Source: JANRLF01 sp033762815 (GTDB lineage: Bacteria > Bacteroidota > Bacteroidia > Chitinophagales > CAIOSU01). From it: a stretch of 64,000 nt of DNA. Below, piece after piece: positions 16,789-25,642 of this stretch. The stretch is taken from NCBI GenBank assembly GCA_033762815.1, contig JANRLF010000004.1, positions 310,001 through 374,000 on the forward strand, in the 5' to 3' direction. Position numbers and translations under genes: made by a program. Within the stretch, counting starts at the first letter, position 1; every line of letters begins with the position of its first letter. The notes under the pieces were generated by a model. The model saw only the letters and a list, made by a program, of their open reading frames with translations, made no database searches and was not told the origin of the DNA.

Positions 16789-18387
16789 TTAGAAAACCGA
16801 AAGTTTTTTGCTAAGCACGGTACCCTCACTTGCTATGCGTATGGTATAAATGCCCGCTGGTTTGTTGGCCATATCCAGTAGTAAATGGTTTATCCCAGCT
16901 TTTGCTTGGCTGGGGGCAATGCGTTCTGTTTTACCCAACATATCTGTTATGGTCAATTCCACTTCTGCTTCTTTAGCCAAGGTATAAGTGAGGTTAATAA
17001 ATCCATTGCCCGGATTGGGGTATATGTTCAAACCCTCAATCGTATGCTCGGCAATGCCAACACTTTGTACTACAACACCTACTGCTTCATCATTTAAGCT
17101 AAACTCATTGCCATTGGCTTCTAGCTCGTCAAGGGCATTCAATCCATAAGCACTAGCGGTACTGTTCAACACCATTACCTGCCCATTGAGCCCATTATAT
17201 ATCAAGGTGTCACCTACGCCAAACTCTACTACCGCTGTATCAGTAATTGTATACGCTATCCCATTGATATACACTACTTCACCTTCGCTCAAAACCAAAG
17301 GGTTATCGTTGTCGCTACCTATATTGGGCAATTGTGTACGCAAGGTGGCTAGGGTACTGCGCATAATGGCTATTTGCCCCTCGCTAAACATGTTCATACA
17401 GCGCTCGTCGCTATAGTCCATATAGTTTTCAATCATGTCAGGGGTATCGCCCACAGGGTCGGTACAGGTATTTTTGTTCAGGTTGCAGCTTTGGGCGGCA
17501 TTGTCCTTACAGTTGGGAGTATCGTCAATTCCATCATCCACGGTACAACCATCTTCACCAATAAAAGCATTAGCATCACCCCATATATGTCTCAAACCAA
17601 GGAAATGGCCAGCTTCATGCACGGGAGTACGACCTTCGCCTGCCACCACCAAACTGCCAGTGTTGGAATAAATGTTGTTTCTGCCAAAAACCTTGTAATG
17701 GATTACCACACCCTCCATGCCAGGGTCAGGTGCATTGGCTCCAGCAGGCCAGTTGGGCGCACCAACCGGAGGGTAAGCCAACCCCAACACCAAACCAAAA
17801 GAAAAACCTGAAGCCTCTGTATTGCATACCCAAATGTTCATATACTTGTTCACGTCCCAAGCATTGATTCCGCCACTAGTATCGAATTTTACGGCATCAA
17901 TCCCCAAGCCGCCGCCAAACAAATCAAAAGAGAAATTGTCCTTCGTGGTATTGGTACGGGTAATGCCATTGGTAGCATTGCCATTAGGGTCGGTATCGGC
18001 CAAAAAGAACTCGATACCTGCATCGCCAGCACGAGAACTGAATATGGAACGGGTATCGCTGGTATCATCATTCTTCCGTCTATAATCTTGGTTTAGTACC
18101 TTTATTTGGCTAAAAATGACCGAATCAGGGATATTCTGCTTGGCTGAATCATATACCACATGCACCACCACTGGTATGCGGTAAATGGTATCAAAAGTAC
18201 TGCTTTGCTTACTGCTGGCTTGTTGCTGCTTAGCATAATCAAAAGCAGCTTTCACGACCTGTTCGTAACCGGGATATTTTACACAGTTTTGGCGATACAC
18301 CTCATCAGTAACGCAAGGCAATATCTGCTGTGCTGAAAGCTTACAGAACAAACCAAAGCTTAACAGACTAAGAAAAATAAAACGCAT
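16789..18387 (-). CDS. secreted M43 (pappalysin/cytophagalysin-like) metalloprotease with T9SS type A domain
   Basis: A 532-residue protein when begun at ATG 18387, which gives a clean signal peptide (1-19); an in-frame start at 18426 would add 13 residues before it. Zinc motif HEAGHFLGLRH (257-267, Glu258 catalytic) is followed by paired Cys and the Met-turn ENYMDYSDERCMNMFSEGQ, the classic M43B arrangement. The C-terminal 75 residues (from IYPNPGNGFINLTY) form a T9SS type A sorting domain. The product is expected to be extracellular or surface-bound. A second M43 protease of similar build lies at 40689-42758. Confidence 0.9.
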   Translation of the reverse strand: MRFIFLSLLSFGLFCKLSAQQILPCVTDEVYRQNCVKYPGYEQVVKAAFDYAKQQQASSKQSSTFDTIYRIPVVVHVVYDSAKQNIPDSVIFSQIKVLNQDYRRKNDDTSDTRSIFSSRAGDAGIEFFLADTDPNGNATNGITRTNTTKDNFSFDLFGGGLGIDAVKFDTSGGINAWDVNKYMNIWVCNTEASGFSFGLVLGLAYPPVGAPNWPAGANAPDPGMEGVVIHYKVFGRNNIYSNTGSLVVAGEGRTPVHEAGHFLGLRHIWGDANAFIGEDGCTVDDGIDDTPNCKDNAAQSCNLNKNTCTDPVGDTPDMIENYMDYSDERCMNMFSEGQIAIMRSTLATLRTQLPNIGSDNDNPLVLSEGEVVYINGIAYTITDTAVVEFGVGDTLIYNGLNGQVMVLNSTASAYGLNALDELEANGNEFSLNDEAVGVVVQSVGIAEHTIEGLNIYPNPGNGFINLTYTLAKEAEVELTITDMLGKTERIAPSQAKAGINHLLLDMANKPAGIYTIRIASEGTVLSKKLSVF

Positions 18388-18406
18388 GGTATAAAGATTT
18401 AGGCTG

Positions 18407-18414
18407 CAAAAATA
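18407..18414 (-). promoter_or_regulatory. possible TAnnTTTG -7 box for the M43 protease gene
   Basis: Read on the minus strand the bases are TATTTTTG, matching the TAnnTTTG consensus, and lie 20 bases before the chosen ATG (18387). No convincing -33 TTG lies at the right spacing, so the call is tentative. The position supports the shorter start for the protease. Confidence 0.35.
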
Positions 18415-18430
18415 CAAGAAAAACAAATGC

Positions 18431-20011
18431 TTATTTGATTTTCTCTTTTCCGCCGATAGAATCTATTTTCAAGCCAACGGTAGCGAACTTTATCCAGTTT
18501 TTTGAGCGGGAGAACAAGGCCCTCATCAGGTCAGTAAGCATACTGTACTTGGTTTTGGTAAATGGATACCAATGCGGTTCTATTTTAGAGCCTTGGGTAT
18601 CTATTAGTATCGATTTGGAGTTGGAGAAGGTCAACAACCCCACATCGCCTTTGTACCTGCCGAAGCCACTATCTTTAATTCCGCCAAAAGGCAAAGCAGG
18701 GTTGGCCTCCGTCAACATGTGGCTATTGATGGAAACATTGCCAGTAATGATTTGTTTGGCTACTTTTTCAGCACGCTTCAAGTCTTTTGACCATACGCTG
18801 GCACCCAAGCCATAAGGCGAGTCATTGGAAAGGCGGATGGCCTCTTCCTCGGTTTTGAACTTCATTACCGCTACCACAGGCCCAAAGGTTTCTTCGGTCA
18901 TTATTTTCATGGTATGGTCGGCATCTACAATCACGGTAGGCGGAAAATGGTGTTTGCCAGGTTCACGGCTGCCGCCACATAACACTTTGGCACCTTTTTC
19001 CACCGCATCCTGTATGTGGCTTTCAATAATTTTGATTTGGAATTCGGCAGTTACCGTACCTACATCACAATCCTCAGGGTCTTTGTAGTTTCTGTTATCG
19101 TGCGATACTTTTAGTTTCTTGGTCTTGTCCACCAGTTCTTTTACCAGTTCATCATGAATGGTATCCTGCACATATAAGCGCTCAATGGAAGTACATGATT
19201 GGCCCGCATTGGTAAAGGCACCCCACATAATGCCGTTCACCGTACGTTCAATGCTGATATCGTCAAACACAATGGCGGGGTCTTTTCCGCCCAGTTCCAA
19301 ATCAACTGGAATCAAGTATTTGGAGCATTGCTCCATAATGCGGCGACCTGTATTCACACTGCCTGTAAAATGTACTTTGGCTGGGCGACGGTCAATGAGT
19401 TTGCTACCCGTCATTTTGCCACCGTACACCACTTGTATGGCATCTTTCATAAAGCCGCTTTCTTCTACCATTTTCTCCACAACTCCTTTTAATGGGGTCA
19501 CTTCCGATGGTTTCCAAATTACCGCGTTACCGGCCAAGAATGCCAGCAAACCAGGAATGATGCCTTGGTAGAAAGGAAAATTCCATGGGCTAATCAACAA
19601 AACGGTGCCCATAGGTTCATATACTATCTTCGATTTTTTGCCCAAAAGCACAATCGGTGTATGTACTTTTTGATCGGCCAATACTTTTGGGGCTACTTTT
19701 TTGAAATGGTCTATTACGTCACACACCTCAAAAACTTCCGCAGCCAAAGCATCCAAACGCGATTTACCGGTTTCCTCAATAATACGGTCAAGGATGAATT
19801 CTTGGTTTTTGATTACCCAATCATTCACCTTCAACATTTCTTCCACCCTTTGCTGTACCGTCATGGCACGCAACTTGGGCTCTATGGCCTTGGCAGTTGC
19901 GAACACCCTATCAAGTGTCGCATCATCAGGGTCGGTAATGGAGTAAAGTTCTTTCCCGTTGATGGGACACTTCACCTGTATGGTGGTCAATGTGTTGGTT
20001 TCGAAAGACAT
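18431..20011 (-). CDS. NAD(P)-dependent aldehyde dehydrogenase
   Basis: A 526-residue ALDH-superfamily enzyme, cytoplasmic, oxidising an aldehyde to the acid. Key residues are visible: Asn144 (SPWNFPFYQG), general base Glu239 (VDLELGGKD), nucleophile Cys273 (NAGQSCTSIERLY), the HFTGSVNTGRR cofactor loop, ETFGPVVAVMKF and the C-terminal PFGGIKDSGFGRYKG. Length is slightly above the usual 480-500 because of a C-terminal extension of about 50 residues with a hydrophobic/basic stretch (TDLMRALFSRSKNWIKF) that might associate with membrane, as in some fatty-aldehyde dehydrogenases. The substrate cannot be assigned. Confidence 0.92.
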   Translation of the reverse strand: MSFETNTLTTIQVKCPINGKELYSITDPDDATLDRVFATAKAIEPKLRAMTVQQRVEEMLKVNDWVIKNQEFILDRIIEETGKSRLDALAAEVFEVCDVIDHFKKVAPKVLADQKVHTPIVLLGKKSKIVYEPMGTVLLISPWNFPFYQGIIPGLLAFLAGNAVIWKPSEVTPLKGVVEKMVEESGFMKDAIQVVYGGKMTGSKLIDRRPAKVHFTGSVNTGRRIMEQCSKYLIPVDLELGGKDPAIVFDDISIERTVNGIMWGAFTNAGQSCTSIERLYVQDTIHDELVKELVDKTKKLKVSHDNRNYKDPEDCDVGTVTAEFQIKIIESHIQDAVEKGAKVLCGGSREPGKHHFPPTVIVDADHTMKIMTEETFGPVVAVMKFKTEEEAIRLSNDSPYGLGASVWSKDLKRAEKVAKQIITGNVSINSHMLTEANPALPFGGIKDSGFGRYKGDVGLLTFSNSKSILIDTQGSKIEPHWYPFTKTKYSMLTDLMRALFSRSKNWIKFATVGLKIDSIGGKEKIK

Positions 20012-20068
20012 GTGTAAAGCGTTTTGAGGCTTTCTAAATTACACAAAAACAATAAAAAAGAGGAATGT

Positions 20069-20404
20069 TTAATCATTTAAGCCACCCTCAACTGCTGAAT
20101 CCGACCGACGCTCTTCCAACTCCTCGTGGTTATCGCCGCCCAAGCTATAGTAATTGTTTTCCTCATCTTCCGCACCGATGGCCTCGCTGTCGTCATCCAA
20201 CTCCGCACCGGGTACGTCCAAACCAGCTATGCTCGTTTCTTCATTGGCATTTTCCGGTACTATTTCCCCAGTTTCCAGAATACCCGCATCATTGTCGGCA
20301 TCAATGTTCATGGTCTTGTCTTCTTGGCTATAGATATCTTCACTGGCGGGATAGTGGGGGTAGCCCGGCAAATCCTCTTCTTGGCGTTTCTCTTCGTCTT
20401 GCAT
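20069..20404 (-). CDS. acidic protein of a conserved Bacteroidota family, unknown function
   Basis: About 111 residues from ATG 20404 (an upstream in-frame start at 20440 would add MFIAFSKKNFFI, which looks like non-coding sequence). The protein is very acidic, with no Cys and no hydrophobic core, beginning MQDEEKRQEEDLPGYPHYP, followed by ASEDIYSQEDK and ending in an Asp/Glu/Asn-rich tail. I recall the DLPGYPHYPASEDIYS block as recurring in Bacteroidota hypothetical proteins. It is probably intrinsically disordered. The gene lies 57 bases upstream of the aldehyde dehydrogenase on the same strand. Function unknown. Confidence 0.65.
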   Translation of the reverse strand: MQDEEKRQEEDLPGYPHYPASEDIYSQEDKTMNIDADNDAGILETGEIVPENANEETSIAGLDVPGAELDDDSEAIGAEDEENNYYSLGGDNHEELEERRSDSAVEGGLND

Positions 20405-20552
20405 GATAAAAAAGTTTTTTTTCGAAAAGGCAATGAACATGCCAAATGGAAACTTTTACCAAAGATTGCGTCTTTCTTGGCCTTAGCCCTTGAATGTTTC
20501 CAATATTTTAAACAAATTACAGAAAGCAGCGTTTTTTTTAACCAGCAACCAC

Positions 20553-22019
20553 ATGACCTATCCATTCTACCACCACCTTTGGTCCATTATTTCCGAGATG
20601 GGGCTGCAGGGCGACCAACACCCCAGCATCAGGAAGAAAATAGTGTTGGCCAATCAGCTCAGTTTTTTGATGCTGGTGTTCATACTAATCAGCGCCCTCA
20701 TCTTTGCTGCCAATTATGGCAATAGTTCTTTGGTGGTAATGATAACGGCAATTGGGTTCATCCCCGCTTTTACACTGTTACTGAATCGCTTCCACTATAC
20801 TGACTGGGGTCGTTTCTTGCTCGGAATAGCCATGCCCATTATTATCCTGATGGTTATCGTTGGGCTGAAAATGTTCAGTACCCAAACCAATTTTAAGGTG
20901 AGCGAATACCAGTTTTACACGCCCCGCTATTATATCATGGCCTTAAGCCTATTGCCGCTGATACTGATTGACCTGAGGGAAAAGGCAATGTTCGTGACAG
21001 CTTTAGTAGTAAACGTGGTATGCCTCACCATGTTCGATTTTGCACATGACGTTTGCGGGGTTGGGCATCAGGCATTTGGGTTTCAATTTTACCAATACTA
21101 CCAAGCTACCATTATGCCCGTGGTACTGTTATTTTTCTTGTACTTCAGCATTGTTTTTTACCAACGGGAGAACCAAAAGCACGAAAACAAAATACAATCG
21201 CTGTTGGATACCATCAAAATCCACAACGAGGAAATCAATCGGGAAATACAGATGGCCAAGAATGTGGTGGAAAGGTTGCTCCCCCAACAACTTCCATCCA
21301 TTAAGGGTCTGCAATTGGCTTCCTACCTACAATGGTCAAAAGAAGTGGGAGGCGATTATTATACGGTGCGGAAAATAGATGATGAACGACATTTGATACT
21401 GATAGCCGACGTAGCGGGAAAAGGCTTGGCGGCCTCTTTTATTGTTTCCAATATCCATTCTTTTATAGAAACACAACTTCCCTTAGGAGATTTTAATTTG
21501 AAGGGGTTTATCGGCAAATTGAACGAAGTACTTTGTAAAATAGCGGAAGATAAATTCGTGACCTGTTGGGCAGGCGTTTATCATTCGAGCACCCATGTAT
21601 TGGAGAGCATCAATGCTGGCCACCCAGCGCCATTGCTGCTAAAAGGAAATATCGGGCAAGTAAAAGAGCTTAAAACAGGCGGAACGCTTTTGGGCTTTTT
21701 TGAAGATTTCCAATTCAAATCGGAAACAACATATCTGCAAGAAGACGATGTAGTGGTGCTGTACACCGATGGCATAACGGAAGCGGCCAATGCCGATGGA
21801 AAACTATATGATGAAGGTGGACGCTTAGCGACAGTTTTGCAAGAGTATTGTCAGCTTCAACCCGAAGCAATGATTGCCCAACTTAGAAATGACGTGTACC
21901 ATTTCGCGCAAACCGACCATTACGAGGACGATTTTACCTGTTTGGTCATTAAGTGCTGCGTGCCTAATCAAATAGCCGTCCAACCGCCATCTACAACTAA
22001 GTTGGCTCCAGTCATATAG
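20553..22019 (+). CDS. membrane protein with SpoIIE/RsbU-type PP2C phosphatase domain
   Basis: About 488 residues from ATG 20553 (an upstream TTG at 20490 is the alternative). The N-terminal half (about 30-225) has six or so hydrophobic helices, a short coiled coil follows, and the C-terminal half is a PPM serine phosphatase: AKNVVERLLPQQLPSIKGL, EVGGDYYTVRKID, LIADVAGKGLAASF, INAGHPAPLLL, DDVVVLYTDGITEAANADG and YEDDFTCLVIK with metal-binding Asp residues. Such enzymes dephosphorylate anti-anti-sigma proteins in partner-switching stress circuits; no kinase or STAS partner is nearby. The 3' end overlaps the convergent SDR gene by 52 bases. Confidence 0.88.
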   Translation: MTYPFYHHLWSIISEMGLQGDQHPSIRKKIVLANQLSFLMLVFILISALIFAANYGNSSLVVMITAIGFIPAFTLLLNRFHYTDWGRFLLGIAMPIIILMVIVGLKMFSTQTNFKVSEYQFYTPRYYIMALSLLPLILIDLREKAMFVTALVVNVVCLTMFDFAHDVCGVGHQAFGFQFYQYYQATIMPVVLLFFLYFSIVFYQRENQKHENKIQSLLDTIKIHNEEINREIQMAKNVVERLLPQQLPSIKGLQLASYLQWSKEVGGDYYTVRKIDDERHLILIADVAGKGLAASFIVSNIHSFIETQLPLGDFNLKGFIGKLNEVLCKIAEDKFVTCWAGVYHSSTHVLESINAGHPAPLLLKGNIGQVKELKTGGTLLGFFEDFQFKSETTYLQEDDVVVLYTDGITEAANADGKLYDEGGRLATVLQEYCQLQPEAMIAQLRNDVYHFAQTDHYEDDFTCLVIKCCVPNQIAVQPPSTTKLAPVI

Positions 22020-22774
22020 GCCGAGGCATCGCTGGCCAAAAATACTAGTGCGCCCATATAGTCCGTAGGTTGTGCCATACGGCCTAGCAAGGTTTTCTTG
22101 CTGTAATTGCTTACGAAAAACGCATCTTGGCTGTTCTCCACACCACCGGGTGAGAGCGTATTGACCCTAACCCCCTTTTTGCCCCAATAAGCAGCTAAAA
22201 AACGGGTAAAATTGACCACCGCCCCCTTGGTAACAGGGTAGGCGGCCGACTTATAGAATTGCTGTTCGCCCTGTTGGTTGACATAGATACTTTGATCGGG
22301 TCCCACAATGCCATAGGTGGAGGCAATATTAATGATGCTGCCGCTGCCCTGCTCTGCCATCGGCATACCAAACACTTGCGAGCAAAGGAAAACACCCGTC
22401 ACATTAACTTCCAGGGACTTCTTAAACATTTCAAGTGGATAATGCTCAAACATGCTTTGCTGCCCCGCCAGCAGGGGATTTTCAAACATATCGTTAATGG
22501 CCGCATTGTTCACTAGGATATCGATTTTGCTATACTTGGCCAACACCTTATCCCTTGCCGTTTTCAACGATGATTCACTGGTGACATCTACCGCAATTGC
22601 CAAGGGGTTGTTCGCTAGGGTTTCAGCTACTTGGGCGCATTTTGCCTCGTCTATATCGGCTATTACCACATGGGCTCCGGCACTATCAAGGGCTTTACAA
22701 TGGTGGGAGCCTATTAAACCACAGGCACCCGTCACGATGGCTACCTTGCCCTCTAGGGAAAAAAGTTGTTGCAT
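21968..22774 (-). CDS. short-chain dehydrogenase/reductase (SDR)
   Basis: A 268-residue classical SDR. Cofactor motif TGACGLIG (15-22), acidic cofactor-selecting Asp40 (VVIADID, which favours NAD over NADP), NNAA (89-92), catalytic Ser152 (INIASTYG), Tyr179 and Lys183 (YPVTK), and C-terminal GANLVVDGGWTAI. Enzymes of this subgroup often oxidise or reduce sugars or polyols and occur near surface-sugar genes; a class-III aminotransferase gene lies upstream on the same strand beyond the pseudogene. The substrate cannot be read. The 3' end overlaps the coding end of the phosphatase gene on the opposite strand. Confidence 0.9.
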   Translation of the reverse strand: MQQLFSLEGKVAIVTGACGLIGSHHCKALDSAGAHVVIADIDEAKCAQVAETLANNPLAIAVDVTSESSLKTARDKVLAKYSKIDILVNNAAINDMFENPLLAGQQSMFEHYPLEMFKKSLEVNVTGVFLCSQVFGMPMAEQGSGSIINIASTYGIVGPDQSIYVNQQGEQQFYKSAAYPVTKGAVVNFTRFLAAYWGKKGVRVNTLSPGGVENSQDAFFVSNYSKKTLLGRMAQPTDYMGALVFLASDASAYMTGANLVVDGGWTAI

Positions 22775-22796
22775 GCTAATCGGCGGTTTTAGCCCG

Positions 22797-22804
22797 CAAA
22801 AATA
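22797..22804 (-). promoter_or_regulatory. possible -7 promoter box of the SDR gene
   Basis: On the minus strand the bases read TATTTTTG, fitting TAnnTTTG, 22 bases before the SDR start codon. No matching -33 TTG was found, so this is a weak call. Confidence 0.35.
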
Positions 22805-22837
22805 TGCATATATTTATGCGAATAGTGCACTAACTCT

Positions 22838-23101
22838 GTGACAGGGAAATTTTATTTTACTGAACATGCGTTGGATGAAATGTTCCATTTGTAACAATGG
22901 CTTCTGTTAAGAAGGATTCACGAGTAAAATGTTCGAAAAGAATGGCCGTATCATTGTTTTAAAAATGTAGAGGCCATGATTTGCGGCAATTGTGGCACCC
23001 GTTTTTCCTCAGCAGAAACGAGTGCCAACCTTCTTTCAAAAATAAGACAGCAAATGCTTATGGGAGTTGATTTGGAAGTAATTGACTTAAAGGCTGCTTA
23101 A
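22838..23101 (+). pseudogene. relic of a DUF4258 / YgiT-type zinc-finger toxin-antitoxin pair
   Basis: This 337-base gap holds broken coding sequence. From GTG 22838 the frame reads VTGKFYFTEHALDEM, resembling the start of DUF4258 proteins, then stops. From ATG 22875 another frame reads MKCSICNNG, hits TAA at 22908-22910, then continues in frame as EGFTSKMFEKNGRIIVLK. After a one-base shift at the A-run 22961-22965 it goes on as NVEAMICGNCGTRF up to a TAA at 23099-23101. Joined together this is a YgiT-type (MqsA-like) protein with its two CxxC pairs. The last 41 codons (from ATG 22976) are still open. The DUF4258 part appears deleted after about 15 codons. Confidence 0.62.
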
Positions 23102-23111
23102 TGTAATCCAC

Positions 23112-24479
23112 TTACACCTTAGCCGCCTTGGGCTTGATGTTAAAGTCGCTTACTTTTCTGAATACCGCCTGTACTGGCTCACCCCGCAATTGTTCTTTCA
23201 CAGTGCCGGCCTCAACCGCCTGTTTAAGGATAGACAATACCTCACGGTATGCCTTCAGGGTATAATCAACGTCTTCTTGGCTATGACTATAGCACATATT
23301 GTGGAAACCAGCCCAAAGGATACCCCGCTTAATCATTTCCTGCTGCACCAATGATTTCATCTCCAATGGATTGCCCACCGTATCTTTAAAATTTACAATG
23401 GTACGACAGTCGTAACCGGAACAATTTGTGTAATGATCAATGCCTAGTTCTTTGGCAATTACATTATATCCTTCTTTTAACTGGCGACCCATTTTTGACA
23501 GATAATCAGGCACTTGCTTGTCAATCAACTCATTGATAGTAGCAATGGTAGCTGCCAATGAAAGGGCTTCTCCACCAAAGGTGGTGAAGAAAAATACTTC
23601 TTCTTCAAAAAGTTGCATCACATCCCTTCTTCCGGTAAGGAAAGCTACGGGCATGCCATTGGCTACCGCCTTGGAATATACGGCCAAATCGGGTTGAATG
23701 CCAAAATACTCCTGTGCACCGCCTACCGCAATCCTAAAGCCGGTCCACATTTCATCAAAAATGAGCAGGGTGCCATTGGCTTTACATAGTGCCTGCAGTT
23801 CGTGCAAAAAATTGTTCTTTGGCTCTTCAAAAACAAAGGGCTCCAGAATAACACAAGCTGTATCCTCATCCAGCGCATCTTTTACCGATTGTATATCATT
23901 ATAGGCAAAGGTGCTGGTCAGGTCCTTCACTTCTTGCGGAATACCTTTCGCCCGGCTGGTAATACCTATATACCAATCGTGCCAACCGTGGTAACCACAG
24001 CACAGCACCTTGTTTCTACCGGTATAAGCCCTTGATATCCTCACTGCAGCGCTGCAAACATCGGCTCCTGATTTGCTGATACGCACCGACTCGGCATTGG
24101 GTATCACTTTTCTGAGTAGTTCGCTCACTTCAACCTCTAATTCGTGCATTAAAGAGAAAGTGATGCCGTCCTTCAATTGGTTGATAATAACTTGATCCAC
24201 CTTATCATAGGCATAGCCTAGGGAAATGGGGCCAATGCCCATATTGAAATCAAGGTATTCGTTACCATCCACGTCCCATACACGGGCACCTTTAGCCCGT
24301 TTTAGGTATTTGGGGGCCACGCCGTTAATAAACTGCGTGGGCCCCTTTGCCAAGGTTTGGGTTACTGGTTGCATCAGGCCTTGTGCACGGGCATACAGTT
24401 CGTTGCTACGGCTGATGTCAGGATAATTTTCGTTAAAAGCTACGGTGTTTTTCATCTGCTGATTTCCTTCGCTACTCAC
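23112..24479 (-). CDS. class-III PLP aminotransferase, glutamate-1-semialdehyde-aminomutase-like
   Basis: A 455-residue fold-type I PLP enzyme. Recognisable parts: ARVWDVDGNEYLDFNMGIGP (67-86), the phosphate-binding ISKSGADVCSAAVRISRAYT (135-153), LIFDEMWTGFRIAVGG (239-254; Asp242 for the PLP ring nitrogen) and Schiff-base Lys270 in AVYSKAVANGMP. It resembles HemL but lacks context for haem synthesis; such paralogues often aminate sugar or amino-acid intermediates in surface-glycan pathways. ATG at 24479 is used, with Met9 (MKNTVAF) possible. It begins 15 bases after the lipoprotein gene at 24495-25037 and is probably co-transcribed with it. Confidence 0.85.
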   Translation of the reverse strand: MSSEGNQQMKNTVAFNENYPDISRSNELYARAQGLMQPVTQTLAKGPTQFINGVAPKYLKRAKGARVWDVDGNEYLDFNMGIGPISLGYAYDKVDQVIINQLKDGITFSLMHELEVEVSELLRKVIPNAESVRISKSGADVCSAAVRISRAYTGRNKVLCCGYHGWHDWYIGITSRAKGIPQEVKDLTSTFAYNDIQSVKDALDEDTACVILEPFVFEEPKNNFLHELQALCKANGTLLIFDEMWTGFRIAVGGAQEYFGIQPDLAVYSKAVANGMPVAFLTGRRDVMQLFEEEVFFFTTFGGEALSLAATIATINELIDKQVPDYLSKMGRQLKEGYNVIAKELGIDHYTNCSGYDCRTIVNFKDTVGNPLEMKSLVQQEMIKRGILWAGFHNMCYSHSQEDVDYTLKAYREVLSILKQAVEAGTVKEQLRGEPVQAVFRKVSDFNIKPKAAKV

Positions 24480-24494
24480 CGGGAATAGCTGTTA

Positions 24495-25037
24495 TTAATC
24501 GTTGGTACCTTTTGTTTGTACGGAGAAAACTACTTTGGCATTATAGGTTTGCTCGGTAGCTTGAGGGTCGTTATTGAATATCCTTACCAAAATGGAAAAC
24601 TGGTCGTCGCGCAGGTAATCCATAATGTTGTTACCTTGGCTAGCCAAAGAAATAGAGGTAAGGCCATCAGCAACTTCACCATCGGTATAGGCAATCTTCA
24701 CCGTGTCTTTGCCTGGAGCAGTAATTTTAACTTCGGCAAATTGGATGGCGTTGAAATTCGCACCAGCAGGGGCGGTAGTGGTAATAGTGATTTCCTTTGG
24801 TTCAATTTTCTTCACATTGTCCAGCGATGCATTGTAATCGTTCAATATGGCTTCCAGGTCAGATGTTTCCACAATGGCCTGCTCGTGCCACAAGTCAGGG
24901 GGGCTAACGAAGGGGCCAAAAGTATAACCAGTTATCTCAACAGTGTAATCAACGGTTTGCTCTTTTTCGGAGCAAGAGGAGAAAAATAGAAGGCCGCACA
25001 TGCTAAGGCCAAGTAAGGTGGTTTTTAAGCTTTTCAT
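24495..25037 (-). CDS. lipoprotein of unknown function
   Basis: A 180-residue protein with a lipoprotein signal (LLFFSSC, Cys22). The mature part is strand-rich with a helical patch (TSDLEAILNDYNASLDNVKKI) that looks like a small beta-sandwich in the envelope. No catalytic motif or known family was recognised. It is the first gene of a probable two-gene unit with the aminotransferase. No clear promoter box was found in the 145-base divergent gap shared with the DUF2147 gene. Confidence 0.65.
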   Translation of the reverse strand: MKSLKTTLLGLSMCGLLFFSSCSEKEQTVDYTVEITGYTFGPFVSPPDLWHEQAIVETSDLEAILNDYNASLDNVKKIEPKEITITTTAPAGANFNAIQFAEVKITAPGKDTVKIAYTDGEVADGLTSISLASQGNNIMDYLRDDQFSILVRIFNNDPQATEQTYNAKVVFSVQTKGTND

Positions 25038-25182
25038 TTGGTATAGGTTTAGGGTGGATTAGTCCATTTTAGTAAGGGTAAAATTAGAAAAATCCGATTG
25101 ATTTTAGTTTTCCCTGAAAAATTTAACCCATACAACCTAACTTAGGCTCACTTAGTCTATTGAATATCAAAAAACTACCCCT

Positions 25183-25632
25183 ATGAAAATGCTAAGCCTT
25201 CGATTGCCTATAATTTCCACCATCCTGTTGTTTTCCCTGCTCCTTTTTGCTGCCGGCAACGAAAAGGTTTTGGGCCAATGGTACACTACCGATAAGGGTG
25301 CCATTGTGGAGATTTATGAGTGCACTGGGGGCAAACTATGCGGCAAAGTAGTATGGCTGCGCGAACCCAATGATGCCAATGGCAAACCAAAAACCGATAT
25401 CAACAACCCCGACCCCAAACTACGTACCCGCGCTGCCATAGGCATGGTGCTATTGCAGGGTTTTGTAAAAGACGGCGAAAACACTTGGAAAGATGGCAAA
25501 ATTTACGACCCAAATAACGGCAAAACCTATAGCTGCAATATGACGCTTAGTGGTGACAAGCTGGAAGTGCGTGGCTATATAGGTATCTCCCTTTTCGGTC
25601 GTACGGAGAATTGGACTAGGGTGAGGAAATAG
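25183..25632 (+). CDS. exported DUF2147 protein
   Basis: A 149-residue protein with a signal peptide (about 1-24) and a complete DUF2147 domain: VLGQWYTTDKGAIVEIYE, GKLCGKVVWLREPND, a GMVLLQGF strand, WKDGKIYDPNNGKTYSC and a C-terminal GRTENWTRV. This lipocalin-like family is common in Bacteroidota and Proteobacteria envelopes; its biochemical role is not established. It faces the lipoprotein/aminotransferase unit divergently and seems to be transcribed alone. Confidence 0.85.
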   Translation: MKMLSLRLPIISTILLFSLLLFAAGNEKVLGQWYTTDKGAIVEIYECTGGKLCGKVVWLREPNDANGKPKTDINNPDPKLRTRAAIGMVLLQGFVKDGENTWKDGKIYDPNNGKTYSCNMTLSGDKLEVRGYIGISLFGRTENWTRVRK

Positions 25633-25642
25633 TTTAATGTGC

